Positions 1-10,153 of a stretch of DNA of 64,000 nt are shown here, in pieces. Positions within the stretch are counted from its first letter, which is position 1, and each line of letters begins with the position of its first letter. The position numbers were made by a program, and so were the translations under genes. The stretch spans positions 4,898,001 to 4,962,000 of the forward strand of contig AP026540.1 of the NCBI GenBank assembly GCA_026075535.2. The letters are read 5' to 3'. The stretch comes from Tricholoma matsutake (lineage: Eukaryota; Basidiomycota; Agaricomycetes; Agaricales; Tricholomataceae). Under the pieces are notes generated by a model that did not search any database, was not told the origin of the DNA, and saw nothing but the letters and a program-made list of their open reading frames with translations.

Positions 1-2
1 AG

Positions 3-438
3 GTGTTCTGGACCGGTCATCACTTCTTCTCTGAGCAAGCATATCTTTGGGATGATGAGTTGTCAGAAGACGAGCTTAACTTGATATGTGGCATATACAA
101 AGTATTCACAGGTAAGCAATATCAACATTCTTGACCAGATGCATCGATTGCCTGTGTCTAAATATGTGTTAGGGAGTGGTAAACAAGATTCCCATCAATC
201 TTGGTGGCCAAAACCCAATGCTTGGGAGAAATGCTCGCTAAACATTGGGCAGTGGACAGACAAATGTGAAACTTGGTTTCAGATATGCCTCAACAAGATT
301 CGATCTGGTGAAGCATGGCTAAAAAATGGTCAAGAGTGGACTTGTTCACTGAACATGCATCATGATACGAAGAAGGTCACAAGCATCAACAGAAAGCTGG
401 CAGGGAATGCATTACTACGCTTGCATTGGTGTGTTTGA
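3..438 (+). CDS. 3' end of a host gene, two exons (3..111 and 173..438), 5' end outside the window
   Basis: Exon 1 (3-111) is open and ends at GTAAGC. Reading on gives an in-frame stop, but removing 112-172 (61 bases, GT...AG, a typical length for basidiomycete introns) joins it in frame to 173-438, which ends in TGA. The visible product is about 124 residues, rich in Trp, His and Cys, with segments such as VFWTGHHFF and SWWPKPNAWEKC. I do not recognise a named family; it resembles the C-terminal part of long hypothetical ORFs that are common in mushroom genomes, and a transposase-associated ORF is also possible. Its lower G+C and different codon use separate it from everything downstream. 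The splice model is inferred from sequence alone. Confidence 0.5.
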
Positions 439-533
439 AATATGCAATCATTATAACGTCCAATGTAAGCCCCGGTTTACAATGTAACATACTTTACTCA
501 AATATATCATGCAATGAATGGCTGGCCCAACAT
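439..533. other. Host A+T-rich non-coding stretch
   Basis: This short A+T-rich stretch between the host stop codon and the first LINE base contains no element sequence. It is the only unique flank in the window and so marks the target of LINE-a. Confidence 0.5.
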
Positions 534-832
534 CACTTCTTGTCTTCTTACCATGATGTGCACAGCCACAAAAAACTTCATCGACACCGTTTTCACACTT
601 TGCAGCTCAATCCGTCCACAATCTCAGCAATCCGGTATAACCAGCGTCTTACCAACGCATGTCAGAATCTTACTCTAGAAGAGGGGGGAGATCGGGCGAA
701 GCGATGGATGAGGGGGGACTCTCTAGATTGGGTATGTCCAGAACTCCTGGCGATGATCCAATTGATTCTCTGCGGCTCAAAGAGATACTCCCTCAGTGGG
801 CCCGCATAGGACCCAAAGAGGCTCTCCAAATC

Positions 833-2694
833 CGCTCCTTGACTTGTTACAACCACCATAAACAGTGGTAAACACCTCTGCTCAACGTTGCCAGCAACGT
901 CGACACTTCAATTTACGTCCGATTTTCGATCGGATTTCACCATCACGAACGCTCTCGGCGTCTCCAGGCCTGCCCTGATTTGCTAAGAGATCCGTCCATC
1001 CGATCCCTGGGGGTGCCCCGGTCATTGTTTTTGACAATGGCTGCTATTTGTCTCGTTCCCCTGTGCTTCGAGGATCCTGGCTAGGTGAGTAGTGTCTATG
1101 AAAGAGTAGTCTAGGTCCCTATGGGGGCTTAGAGTGGGTGTGGGATGCCTGCTTCAATGCTCGCCCAAGTCGACGCACTCGTTTAGTTGGGGGAGATCTG
1201 GCTCAGGGGGAGGGACATCGTTACTGGACTGCTGGTTGTCTCTGGGGCTTCCAACCTCCATGCTATGTGAGTCACTACTACTAAGGACAAGCTACACTGA
1301 CTACCTGTTGGAATACACCGTCGCTAAAAGGGGCCGGGTGACGGTGCCCCCTGATAGCTAGGTCGATGCTCTGGTGGCCGCATTTCACCACCGACTCCTC
1401 ACCTCCGGTGCTCACTCCTCTGGGGTGTTATGACCCGAGTTCAATCTTCTCCCACCAGGCAACAGGATGCGCGGCCTGTTTGCCCCCTTGGAGCATTTGG
1501 AGGCTGTATTGGGTGGACCTGGAACTGAGATAAGGGGCCATCTGTTATCGACCTTACGCTACGTACTTTGACTGTTATCGTCATTTACCTGTGGTAACTC
1601 ACTCTCAATGCCCAAATGGCTGAACAGAGACCAAACCACATGCTGGGGCCTTCACAACCCCACCTTGATTACGGGTGACATCGTTGGTGATGATGCCCAA
1701 GACTACGACACCCAGTTCTCACAGAACGAACTGGAGGTAGCAGCTGCCCTAGGCAGTTTGAGATCTGTGGGCTGGGGAGGACCTCCCCAACCCTGACAAC
1801 TACGAGGACTCTCTTGCTAGGCAGGAGGCCCTCGCTTACACTGCACGCTGCGTATTTCAATCATTAGCATCATATACCAGTACTAACTTGCTCCTGATGC
1901 CCAAGCGGACAACAAGAGATGATCGTTCCAACGATCCTACGCCTCTGGCAGCTGTCCCAGCTCTCTGTGTGGCGATGCCAACAGCTCTAGCAGAGCTTCA
2001 ATCTGGGGAACCCTCGTTCCCAGTACAGTGCCATCATCATCACAGATGGCCGTGCCATTACTCGTGTGGGGCATTCCACTCCACACCCATCACCGCCAGT
2101 CCACTGGCTGCTGTCGGGTTGGTGACAAATGTCGCTGCCCTTTACGTTCTCCCCGCTGCGGGGGAAAAACTGTTATCGAGTGCATGTGCTTGCAGCGCAT
2201 TTGCTTGAGGGGGGCCTTGGCCCCCTGCCTACGACGGTTCCGGTGAATAACCAGGTGAACAACCAGCCGCCACATTACTGTCACGCGTGCATTACACGGT
2301 GATGGTCCACCTCATTTGTCTGGGGTGGTCAATCCTCATTGGCTGGGAGTATGCGGATGGTTATTCCTCCCGCAAGGGGGGATTTACAGTGAATTAACAT
2401 GGCCGCGCCTGATCTGACTTCGGTTGGATATGTGGCTGGGGGACCGCTTCGCACCAGCTGACGATCTAATGGCTAGCTTCGGGAGGGGGGCTCTGCCTCC
2501 GGATTATTGCCTTTCCTGGCTGAGAGGCCAACGTCTGTGGCACTGCCCGCCTAAAGTGGCTAAAACGAGGACCTGGGTAGGAGATGGGCAAGGGGAAGCG
2601 TAGTTATAGTAGTAGCCAAGTTTGTATCCTGCTCCGCGGACTGCGATCGAGCCCCGTGTTATAAATTGTTGACCCAAAAAAAAAAAAAAAAAAA
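833..2694 (+). mobile_element. SE-1, short element of subfamily C, full ends
   Basis: It runs from the 5' motif CGCTCCTTGACTTGTTAC (833) to poly(A) at 2676-2694, preceded by TTATAAATTGTTGACCC. GAGGCTCTCCAA at 818-829 and 2695-2706 is the target-site duplication, so it inserted into LINE-a ORF1 in the same orientation. A few extra bases (ATC) lie between the left duplication and the 5' motif. At ~1.86 kb it is shorter than subfamilies A and B because the ORF region is rearranged. Confidence 0.85.
1608..2208 (+). pseudogene. SE-1 ORF remnant, subfamily C
   Basis: The start region (1608, MPKWLNRDQTT...) matches the N terminus of the SE protein up to the acidic segment and then runs out of frame after 62 codons at the position equivalent to the WAGEDLSD motif. 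At about 1850 the sequence returns to a second copy of the pre-ORF region, giving another ATG at 1897 (MPKRTTRDD...). It then jumps to the ORF 3' end, where GAGCTTCAATCTGGGGAACC matches the intact copies. The conserved core (VGTVR, ERNAWRQMAW) is deleted. SE-3, SE-5 and SE-7 share this architecture, so the damage predates their spread. Confidence 0.7.
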
Positions 2695-2856
2695 GAGGCT
2701 CTCCAACCCCCTCCCCCTATGGGGCAGGCATCATCACACCGCGAGCACAACGATTCAGTGTGCCAGCGTTATCTTCCAGGGACACTACTGCATCTCCTGC
2801 ACCTCCTGCTACCCCTTCTACACCTGCCTCGCAGTGGGCTGACGAAGTGGCTGGTA

Positions 2857-3435
2857 ACGGGATAGTGGCAGTTTGTCGCTTCCCCCTACCTTCTCCCCGC
2901 TGCAGGGGGGATGTTGTTACTGAGTGTATGCCCTCAACGGCATCTATTCGAAGGGGGCCTTGGCCCCCTATCCACGGTAGTTCCAGTGAATAACCAGGTG
3001 AACAACCAGCTACCACATCTCTGTCACTCGTGCGGGAGCGCAGTGATGGTCCACCTCATTTGTCTGGGGTGGTCAATCCTCGCTGGCCAGGAGCATGCAG
3101 ACGGTTATTCCTCCCGCAAGGGGGGATTTACAGTGAATTAACACGGCCGCGCCTGATCTGACTTCGGTTGGATATGTGGCTGGGGGACTGTTCTGCACTG
3201 GTGGACGAGTTAATGGCTAGCTTTGGGAGGGGGGGCCCCCCTCCAGATTATTGCCTTTCCTGGCTGAGAGGCCAACGTCTGTGGCACTGCCCACCTAAAG
3301 TGGCTAAAACGAGGACCTGGGTAGGATATGGGCGAGGGGAAGTGTAGTTATAGTAGTACCCAAGTTTGTATCCTGCTCCGCGGACTGCGATCGAGCCCCG
3401 CGTTATAAATTGTTGACCCAAAAAAAAAAAAAAAA
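2857..3435 (+). mobile_element. SE-2, 3' fragment of a subfamily B short element
   Basis: The sequence from about 2857 (CGGGATAGTGGCAG) to poly(A) at 3420-3435 matches the 3' UTR of SE-8 and SE-13 closely. Its poly(A) abuts LINE-b ORF2 in antisense, consistent with an insertion into LINE-b. Its left end joins LINE-a instead, and no target duplication is present. The left junction is therefore a breakpoint or an insertion with deletion. Confidence 0.7.
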
Positions 3436-5969
3436 CATTAGGTTGATCACCGTGGGGTGAAGGCCCTGTTGAGGGGGGAAATGTGTGGGGCCTTCCACTA
3501 CTGGTAGGGCTCTAGTCAGGCCTAATGCTGTAGCCGTTTCCACTAAGTGGTCAGCATGGATAGAGTGTTCAGGCCCCTGGGGGTCCCAGGAGGCATGTCT
3601 CACGTTGAAATCACCACACATGAAATGTAGGTGGGGGATCGTCATGACGTTCTCAAATAAGAGCGTGATGGCCGAGTGTTGGCTGTCCGAGTATATGTTA
3701 GCAAATAGCATGACATCCTCCCCTATTCCCAGTCAGAACAAGAGGATGTCACGATCATCGATCAGATCTCGTCTGAGACCCAGTCTTAGATTAGCGATGC
3801 TGTTCGCAAAATAGACAGCAATGCAAGGAGGGGAATCAATTCCCGATGGGTGCACCAAAGTACCCCAATTTGGGCTCATTGGTGCGCCTATAACTTCTTT
3901 TTTTTTTTTTTTTTTTTTTTTTGGGTCAACAATTTATAACGTGGGGCTCGATCGCAGTCCGCGGAGCAGGATACAAACTTGGGTACTACTATAACTATGC
4001 TTCCCCTTGCCCATATCCTACCCAGGTCCTCGTTTTAGCCACTTTAGGCGGGCAGTGCCACAGACGTTGGCCTCTCAGCCAGGAAAGGCAATAATCCAGA
4101 GGGGGAGCCCCCCTCCCTCCCAAAGCTAGCCATTAGATCGTCAGCTGGTGCGAAGCGGTCCCCCAGCCACATATCCAACCGAAGTCAGATCAGGCGCGGC
4201 CATGTTAATTCACTGTAAATCCCCCCTTGCGGGAGGAATAACCGTCCGCATACTCCCAGCCAATGAGGATTGACCACCCCAGACGAATGAGGTGGACCAT
4301 CACTGTGTAATGCACGCATGACAGTAATGTGGCGGCTGGTTGTTCACCTGGTTATTCACCGGAACCGTCGTAGGCAGGGGGCCAAGGCCCCCCTCGAGCA
4401 AATGCACTGCAAGCACATGCACTCGATAACAGTTTCCCCCCTGCAGTGGGGAGAACGTAAAGGGCAGCGACATTTGTCACCAACCCGACAGCAGCCAGCA
4501 GACTGGCGGTGATGGGTGTGGAGCGGAATGCCCCACATGAGTAATGGCATGGCCATCTGTGATGATGATGGCACTGTACTGGGAACGAGGGTTCCCCAGA
4601 TTGAAGCTCTGCTAGAGCTGTTGGCATCGCCACACAGAGAGCTGGGACAGCTGCTGGAGGCGTAGGATCGTTGGAACGATCATCTCTTGTTGTCCACTTG
4701 GGCATCAGGAGCAAGTTAGTACAGGTATATGATGCTAATAATCGAAATACGCAGCGTGCAGTGTAAGCGAGGGCCTCCTGCCTAGCAAGAGAGTCCTCGT
4801 AGTTGTCAGGGTTGGGGAGGTCCTCCCCAGCCCACAGATCTCAAACTGCCTAGGGCAGCTGCTACCTCCAGTTCGTTCTGTGAGAACTGGGTGTCGTAGT
4901 CTTGGGCATCATCACCAATGATGTCACCCGTAATCAAGGTGGGGTCCTGAAGGCCCCAGCGTGTGGTTTGGTCTCTGTTCAGCCGTTGGGGCCTTGAGAG
5001 TGAGTTAGCACAGGTAGATGACGATAACAGTCAAAGTATGTAGCATAGGATCGATAACAGATGGCCCCTTGTCTCAGTTCCAGGTCCACCCGATACAGCC
5101 TCCAAACGCTCCGAGGGGGCGAACAGGCCACGCATCCTGTTGCCTGGTGGGAGAAGATTGAACCCAGGTCATAACACCCCAGAGGAGTGAGCACCGGAGG
5201 TGAGGAGTTGGTGGTGACATGCGGCCACCAGAGCATCGACCTAGCTATCAGGGGGCACCGTCACCCGGCCCCTTTTAGCGACGGTGTATTCCAACAGGTA
5301 GTCAGTGTAGCTTGTCCCTAGTAGTAGTGACTCACATAGCATGGAGGTTGGAAGCCCCAGAGACAACCAGCAGTCCAGTAACGATGTCCCTCCCCCTGAG
5401 CCAGACCTCCCCCAACTAAACGAGTGCGTCGACTTGGGCGAGCGTTGAAGCAGGCATCCCACACCCACTCTAAGCCCCCATAGGGACCTAGACTACTCTT
5501 TCATAGACACCACTCACCTAGCCAGGATCCTCGAAGCACAGGGGAACGAGACGAATAGCAGCCATTGTCAAAAACAATGACCGGGGCATCCCCGGGGATC
5601 GGATGGACGGATCTCTTAGCAAATCAGGGCAGGCCTGGAGACGCCGAGAGCGTTCGTGATGGTGAAATCCGATCGAAAATCGGACGTAAATTGAAGTGTC
5701 GACGTCGCTGGCAACGTTGAGCAGAGGTGTTTACCACTGTTTATAGTGGTTGTAACAAGTCAAGGAGTGTTTTCGCCTATAACTTCTTCCCCCTCCCTGT
5801 TGTGGGCAGAGGGGGTGTGTCTTATTAATCGCCAGGGAGGCTCTTGAATGAAAAGCAGGTCGTAGTCATCTACAAAATCCGCCAGTAACGAGTCCATGTA
5901 ACCCCAATTTCGATTTACATTCTGACTAAATATGCATAGCTGAGGGGTAGATCTAAGTCTGTCTCTCAT
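3436..5969 (-). pseudogene. LINE-b ORF2 fragment: endonuclease domain only, split by SE-3
   Basis: The ATG at 5969 follows ORF1 without a gap. The reading frame gives the N-terminal apurinic-like endonuclease (SQNVN, IQEPPW, MCGDFNVRHASW) in two pieces, 5969-5774 and 3899-3436. A stop at 3735-3733 replaces Ser TCA with TGA, a transversion unlike the usual CpG decay. The fragment ends just after the VINLMF motif, where SE-2 poly(A) begins; no RT remains. Confidence 0.7.
3900..5769 (-). mobile_element. SE-3, short element of subfamily C, full ends
   Basis: The poly(T) ending at 3922 (element 3' end) is followed by GGGTCAACAATTTATAAC. The 5' end is at 5769, where CAAGGAGTG carries one change from the consensus. 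CGCCTATAACTTCTT at 3885-3899 and 5774-5788 is the target duplication within LINE-b ORF2, with four extra T bases at the 5' junction. The first ATG of the remnant ORF is changed to AGG (minus strand, near 4990). The second start-like frame (4705-4352) survives but lacks the conserved core. Confidence 0.85.
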
Positions 5970-6908
5970 TTACGTTTGGCCACCGCGTCCTGCGGGATGG
6001 TAAGCAGGAGGGGAGCGAGAGTTACGTCTCACACTCACCTCGTCATAGCGCGCTTTGATCCAATCTCGGTCAAAGCGATGTCGCCAGAAGTTGCACCGAC
6101 GATCATCGGATGTGTGATTTTTCTGGCAGTTAATGCACCTAGCCAGGTGAGGACAGGCTGCCCCCTCTGGGGTAGCTGGGACAGGAGGGTTCGCCTTGGC
6201 GTTTCCCTTACAACACCCTGCGAGAGCACGATGGTGCTCCTTATGGTGTGGGCCTGCACAGATCGGACATTTGGTCTGTGGAGCTCTGCATGCCGGGGTG
6301 GGGTGGCCCCACTTCCAGCATCGTTGGCAGATGGGCAATCCAGGGTTCGCCCTGGCAGCCCTAACATAAGCGACGTAGCGTCCAAATTGAACGCCTCGAC
6401 CGATACGAGCCTTGGCTCATGCACCGCTGACTGAGTCAGCGATGTTAAGATATATGGTGCACGTATCCGACATCTTCGAATCGTGTACTACACGGGGGGG
6501 GACTTGAAGCACTGTGAGGTCCGAAATTCCAGACTTTCCCAAGTGTGCGATGACAACATCAGGTGTTAACGCCTTGTCGTTAGCGATGAATGGCACGTCG
6601 ACCAGCTTGAGGTACGATGTGGATGTGGGTAACGCTGCGTCCACTTGCAACGCGAAAGGGAACGCCTTGTGGGCAGCCTCCTTGAAACAACGAAGGTCCT
6701 CCTCGGAGGCAACGACGTCTGTAGCTACTGATAAGTTACCAGCGTGCATTGATGCAGACTGGGCCACCAGTTTGGAGTGGTGCAGTCTGAGAGTGGTCCG
6801 GACATGGTCCAGGAAGTCAGCAGGATTCGTCTCCGCCCCGAGGGAGGGACGAATGTGGACTAGGACCTGTCATCTCGACGGTCCATGTACAGTAGGTGAG
6901 GGCTTCAC

Positions 6909-9036
6909 CGCTCCTTGACTTGTTACAACCACCATAAACAGTGGTAAACACTCCTGCTCAATGTTGGTAGCAACGTCGAGACTCCAATTTTTGTCCGATT
7001 TTTGATCGGATTTCGCCATCACGAACGCTCTCGGCGTCTCCAGGCATGGCCTGATTTGCTAAGAGATCCGTCTATCTGATCTCCAGGGATGTCTCGGTCA
7101 TTGTTTCCAACAGTGACTGCTATCTGTCTCATTCCCCTGGGCTTCGAGGATCCTGGCTAGGTGAGTGATGTCTATGAAAGAGTAGTCTGGGTCCCTATGG
7201 GGGCTTAGAGCGGGTGTGGGATGCCTGCTTCAATGCTCGCCCAAGTAGAAGCGCTCGTTACTAGAGACATGCTACACTGACTACCCATTGGAATACACCA
7301 TCGTTACAAGGGGCCGGGCGATGGTGCCCCCTGACAGCTAGGTCGACGCTCTGGTGGCCGCTACTCACCACCAACTCTCTACCTCCGGTGCTCACTCTTC
7401 TAGGGTGCTATGACCCAGGTTCAATCTTCTCCCACTGGGTGACAGGATGTGCGGCCTGTCCCCCCCTCGGAGCGTTCGGAGGCAGTATCGGGTGGACCCG
7501 GAATAGAGATAAGGGACCAACTGTTATCGATGGCACGCTACGTATCTTGATTTCTACTATCACCTACTAGCATTAACTTCCCCTCTCAATGCCTAAACGG
7601 CGAACCAGAGCCCAAACACCACGCTGGGGTCTACATGACCCCTCCCTGATTACGGGCGACATCTACGACGATGGCGTCCAAGACTACGACACCTGGTACG
7701 ATCAGGACGATCCGGATGTAGCTACTGCCCTACGGGCAGTTAGAGATCTATGGGCTGGAGAAGACCTCTCCGACCCTGAGGATGACGAGGACTCTCTTGC
7801 TATGCAAGAGGCCCCCAATTATGCCGAGAGCAGCCCCAAGCTGGCCTCGAGGCAAACAATAGACCGTGTGCTGTGGGCGCAGGATGTCCATGTCACACAT
7901 AAACAATGGACTTGCAGTCTCAAACGTGAGGACATGTATTCACAGGAGCTTGGCATGGCCGAGCTCTTCTATCCAGAGACATCCCCTGCCCCATTACTGC
8001 CTTTGCCCCCCATCCCTGAGTTGGTGGAGGACGAAGTGCCATTATCCGTGAATGAGAGGCTGGAAATCGAAGCCACCTCTCATGCCATGCTACACCAACT
8101 CGACGCGATGACCATGTTCGTTGGTACCGTCCGTACATCCGCCGTTCCCCCTGCAGAGAGGAACGCATGGCGCCAAATGGCCTGGGAGTTATTCACGACC
8201 ACCTGGCGACTGTCTGAGACGATGTCGGCGGAACTAGCAGCCGTTCCAACACCTCTCGACCTCACGTCTCCGGCAGCCTTCCGGGCTTCCTATGCGGCGG
8301 TGCACACTGCTCAATCAGAGCCTCAATCTGGGGAACCCTCATCCCCAGCATGGCGCCGTCGTCCTCGAGGTCCTCATGGACAGCAGCGCTGCAACTAGTA
8401 CAGGGGTCTATCCCCCTCTACGTTCACGGCCACCAAGTAACTGGTGGCCACTATTGGGATGGTGACATTGTGTTGCTTCTCTATACCTTCCCCCCACTGC
8501 AGGGGGGACGATGTCATTGAGTGCATGCACATGGGTGCATTTGCTCGAGGGGGGTCTCGGCCCCCTACTTACGGCGGTCACGGTGAATAACCAGGTGAAC
8601 AACCACCCGCCTTGTTACTGTCACTCGTGCACAACATGGTGATGGTCCACCTCATTCGTCTGGGGTGGTCAATCCTTGTTGGCTGGAAAAATGCAGATGG
8701 TTATTCCTCCTGCAAGGGGGGATTTACGGTGAATTAACACTGCTGCGCCTGGTCTGGCCTCGGTCGGACATGTGGCTGGGGGACCGTTTGCTCCAGGGGG
8801 CGATCTAATGGCTAACTTCGGGAGGGGGGGACACCCCCTCCAGATTATTGCCTTTCCTGGCTGAGAGGCCAACGTCTGTGGCACTGCCCACCTAAAGTGG
8901 CTAAAACGGGGGACCTGAGTGGGAGATGGGCGAGGGGAACGCGTAGATAAAGTAGTACCCAAGTTTGTACCCTGCTCCGTGGACTGCATTTGAGCTCCGC
9001 GTTATAAATTCTGATCCAAAAAAAAAAAAAAAAAAA
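6909..9036 (+). mobile_element. SE-4, short element of subfamily A, full ends
   Basis: The 5' motif CGCTCCTTGACTTG is at 6909 and poly(A) at 9018-9036 follows TTATAAATTCTGATCC. AGTAGGTGAGGGCTT at 6891-6905 and 9036-9050 is the target duplication, showing insertion into LINE-b ORF1 in antisense. The 5' UTR is shortened: after the CCAAGTAGAAGCGCTCGTTA stretch near 7260, part of the segment present in SE-9 is missing. Confidence 0.88.
7589..8398 (+). CDS. SE-4 protein, 269 aa, subfamily A, function unknown
   Basis: The frame is uninterrupted from ATG (7589) to TAG. It starts with a basic tip (MPKRRTRAQTPRWG), then a strongly acidic segment (about residues 17-75), a proline-rich linker (about 130-144), the conserved core containing VGTVRTSAVPPAERNAWRQ, and a short basic C-terminal tail. 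There is no zinc knuckle, endonuclease or RT motif. Unlike SE-10 it has Trp in the C-terminal Arg run and a final Cys-Asn. I recognise no family. An RNA-binding or particle role is inferred only from its place in a retroelement and its basic ends. Confidence 0.7.
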   Translation: MPKRRTRAQTPRWGLHDPSLITGDIYDDGVQDYDTWYDQDDPDVATALRAVRDLWAGEDLSDPEDDEDSLAMQEAPNYAESSPKLASRQTIDRVLWAQDVHVTHKQWTCSLKREDMYSQELGMAELFYPETSPAPLLPLPPIPELVEDEVPLSVNERLEIEATSHAMLHQLDAMTMFVGTVRTSAVPPAERNAWRQMAWELFTTTWRLSETMSAELAAVPTPLDLTSPAAFRASYAAVHTAQSEPQSGEPSSPAWRRRPRGPHGQQRCN

Positions 9037-10153
9037 GTAGGTGAGGGCTTTGCTGCCTTCGGTTTAGATGGGCCGACATGCTGCTGTATGTCAGCCAGCT
9101 TGTCGGTTGGGAGCTCAGGGAAGGCCTTGGCTAAACGCACCAGGCCATCCATGGATGTGTTAGGTGCTCACCCCCCCGGGAAGTGGGCAACCTGAGCAAA
9201 GGTCCCCCTGCCTGAAGGCCTGGTGGACCAGTTCACGGGGGGAGGTGGTCCTTGACCCCATGATGAAGAGACGCCCCCTGTTGGGGGTTTAGGAAGAGGT
9301 CGAGCCCCTTTTGGGCCTCGAGTCCTCGAAGATTTGTGAGGGGGGGGGTGTTGCCCATCCCATCCCTCCAGGTAGTCCACATTGGGATTGTTGGTGACAG
9401 TGCCCGACCTAGGTTGTTTACTGCCCCCTGACATTCTGTCTATAGCTCCCTGGAGCGTAGCGCTTCCCGAGTCGCGATCGATACCAGCCTTGGCAGCTGC
9501 TACCAGGACCGAGCCCAGCTGTTCTGCAATGAGCTGCCGATCCTCAGCAGTTGGTCATCGAGATCCCGTCCTGTTGAGAACAACTCGGAATCCTTCAGCA
9601 TACTCTCCCAGGTCTTTGGCGAAGGTCTGGGGTCCACTCCAGTCGTCGCTAGCCATCTCCGTGTCCTGAATGATGTGGGAGGAGAGGTTATTGGCCACTT
9701 CATCAGCCCACGAAGCAGGTGTAGAAGGGGTAGCCGGAGGTGCAGGAGATGCAGTCGCGTCTCTGGAAGATAATGCTGGCACGCTGAATCGCTGTGCTCG
9801 CGGAGTGACGATGCCCGCCCCGTAGGGGGAGGGGGTTGGAGAGCCTCTTTGGGTCCTGTGAGGGCCCACTGAGGGTGCGTTCTGTGTGGATCTGTGGCTC
9901 GAAGAGAGCCGCAGGGAATCAATTGGGTCGTCGCCAGGAGTTCTGGGCATACCAGATCTAGAAGGTCTCCCCTCGTCCATCGCCTCGCCCGATCTCCCCC
10001 CTCTTCTGGAATACAAATCTGACATGCGTTGGTAAGACGCTGGTGGTACCGGATCGCTGAGATCGAGGACGGATTGAGCTACAAAGGTTGAAAACGGTGT
10101 TGACGGAAATTTCTTGTGGCTGTGCACATCGCGGTAGGAAGACAAGAAGCGAC

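Larger units (their letters stand above)
534..2856 (+). mobile_element. LINE-a, 5'-complete copy, cut off in ORF1, carrying SE-1
   Basis: The copy begins with CACTTCTTGTCTTC at 534, the same start point seen in LINE-b, LINE-f and LINE-i, here directly against host DNA. It holds the 5' UTR (534-658) and the first part of ORF1. SE-1 interrupts it at 830. It resumes at 2695 and stops near 2856, where it meets the interior of SE-2 with no poly(A) or target duplication of its own. The rest of the element is missing from this location. Confidence 0.75.
659..2856 (+). pseudogene. LINE-a ORF1 fragment (659-829 and 2695-2856)
   Basis: Translation from 659 starts MSESYSRRGGRSGEAMDEG, matching the N terminus of ORF1 in LINE-b, LINE-f and LINE-i (MSDLYSRRGG / MSDSLSRIRG). 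A deletion of roughly 30 bases near 775, compared with LINE-b and LINE-f, shifts the frame. The part after SE-1 gives the Pro/Ser/Thr-rich stretch containing ALSSRDTTASPAPPATPSTP. The zinc-knuckle region and ORF2 are absent, so this is a dead fragment. Confidence 0.65.
5970..10025 (-). pseudogene. LINE-b ORF1 (gag-like, zinc knuckles), split by SE-4 and with CGA-to-TGA stops
   Basis: ORF1 begins at the ATG at 10025 (MSDLYSRRGGRSGEAMDEG) and ends with TAA at 5972-5970, directly before the ORF2 ATG. It covers the Pro/Ser-rich N-terminal half, the conserved middle and the zinc-knuckle C terminus (CQRCWKWGHPTPAC and later motifs, about 6330-6070). SE-4 splits it within the KAAKPSPT region. Three premature stops at 9557-9555, 9170-9168 and 6419-6417 each replace an Arg codon CGA found in other copies with TGA. 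Such ORF1 proteins bind element RNA in the particle; this copy cannot make one. Confidence 0.75.
3436..10151 (-). mobile_element. LINE-b, 5'-complete, 3' part missing, carrying SE-3 and SE-4
   Basis: On the minus strand the element starts at 10151 (CGCTTCTTGTCTTCC) and can be followed through the 5' UTR (10151-10026), ORF1 and the endonuclease part of ORF2 to 3436. SE-4 (6909-9036) and SE-3 (3900-5769) interrupt it. The RT, RNase H, 3' UTR and poly(A) are absent. The 5' end sits directly against SE-5 in the opposite orientation, as expected if LINE-b inserted antisense into SE-5. Confidence 0.8.

Noticed and set aside
1134..1361. Conserved 75-codon open frame in the SE leader (also near 5241-5468, 10245-10472, 24127-24354, 40553-40780, 49463-49690)
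   Set aside because: It opens with GTG rather than ATG, is broken in subfamily A copies, and overlaps the covarying stem H4, so RNA structure explains its conservation better.
2028..2050. Histidine run (HHHH) in subfamily C frames
   Set aside because: It comes from reading CATCATCAT repeats out of the original frame; intact SE proteins lack it.
9018..9036. Lys- or Phe-rich stretches within predicted proteins at element borders
   Set aside because: They are translations of poly(A) or poly(T) tails.
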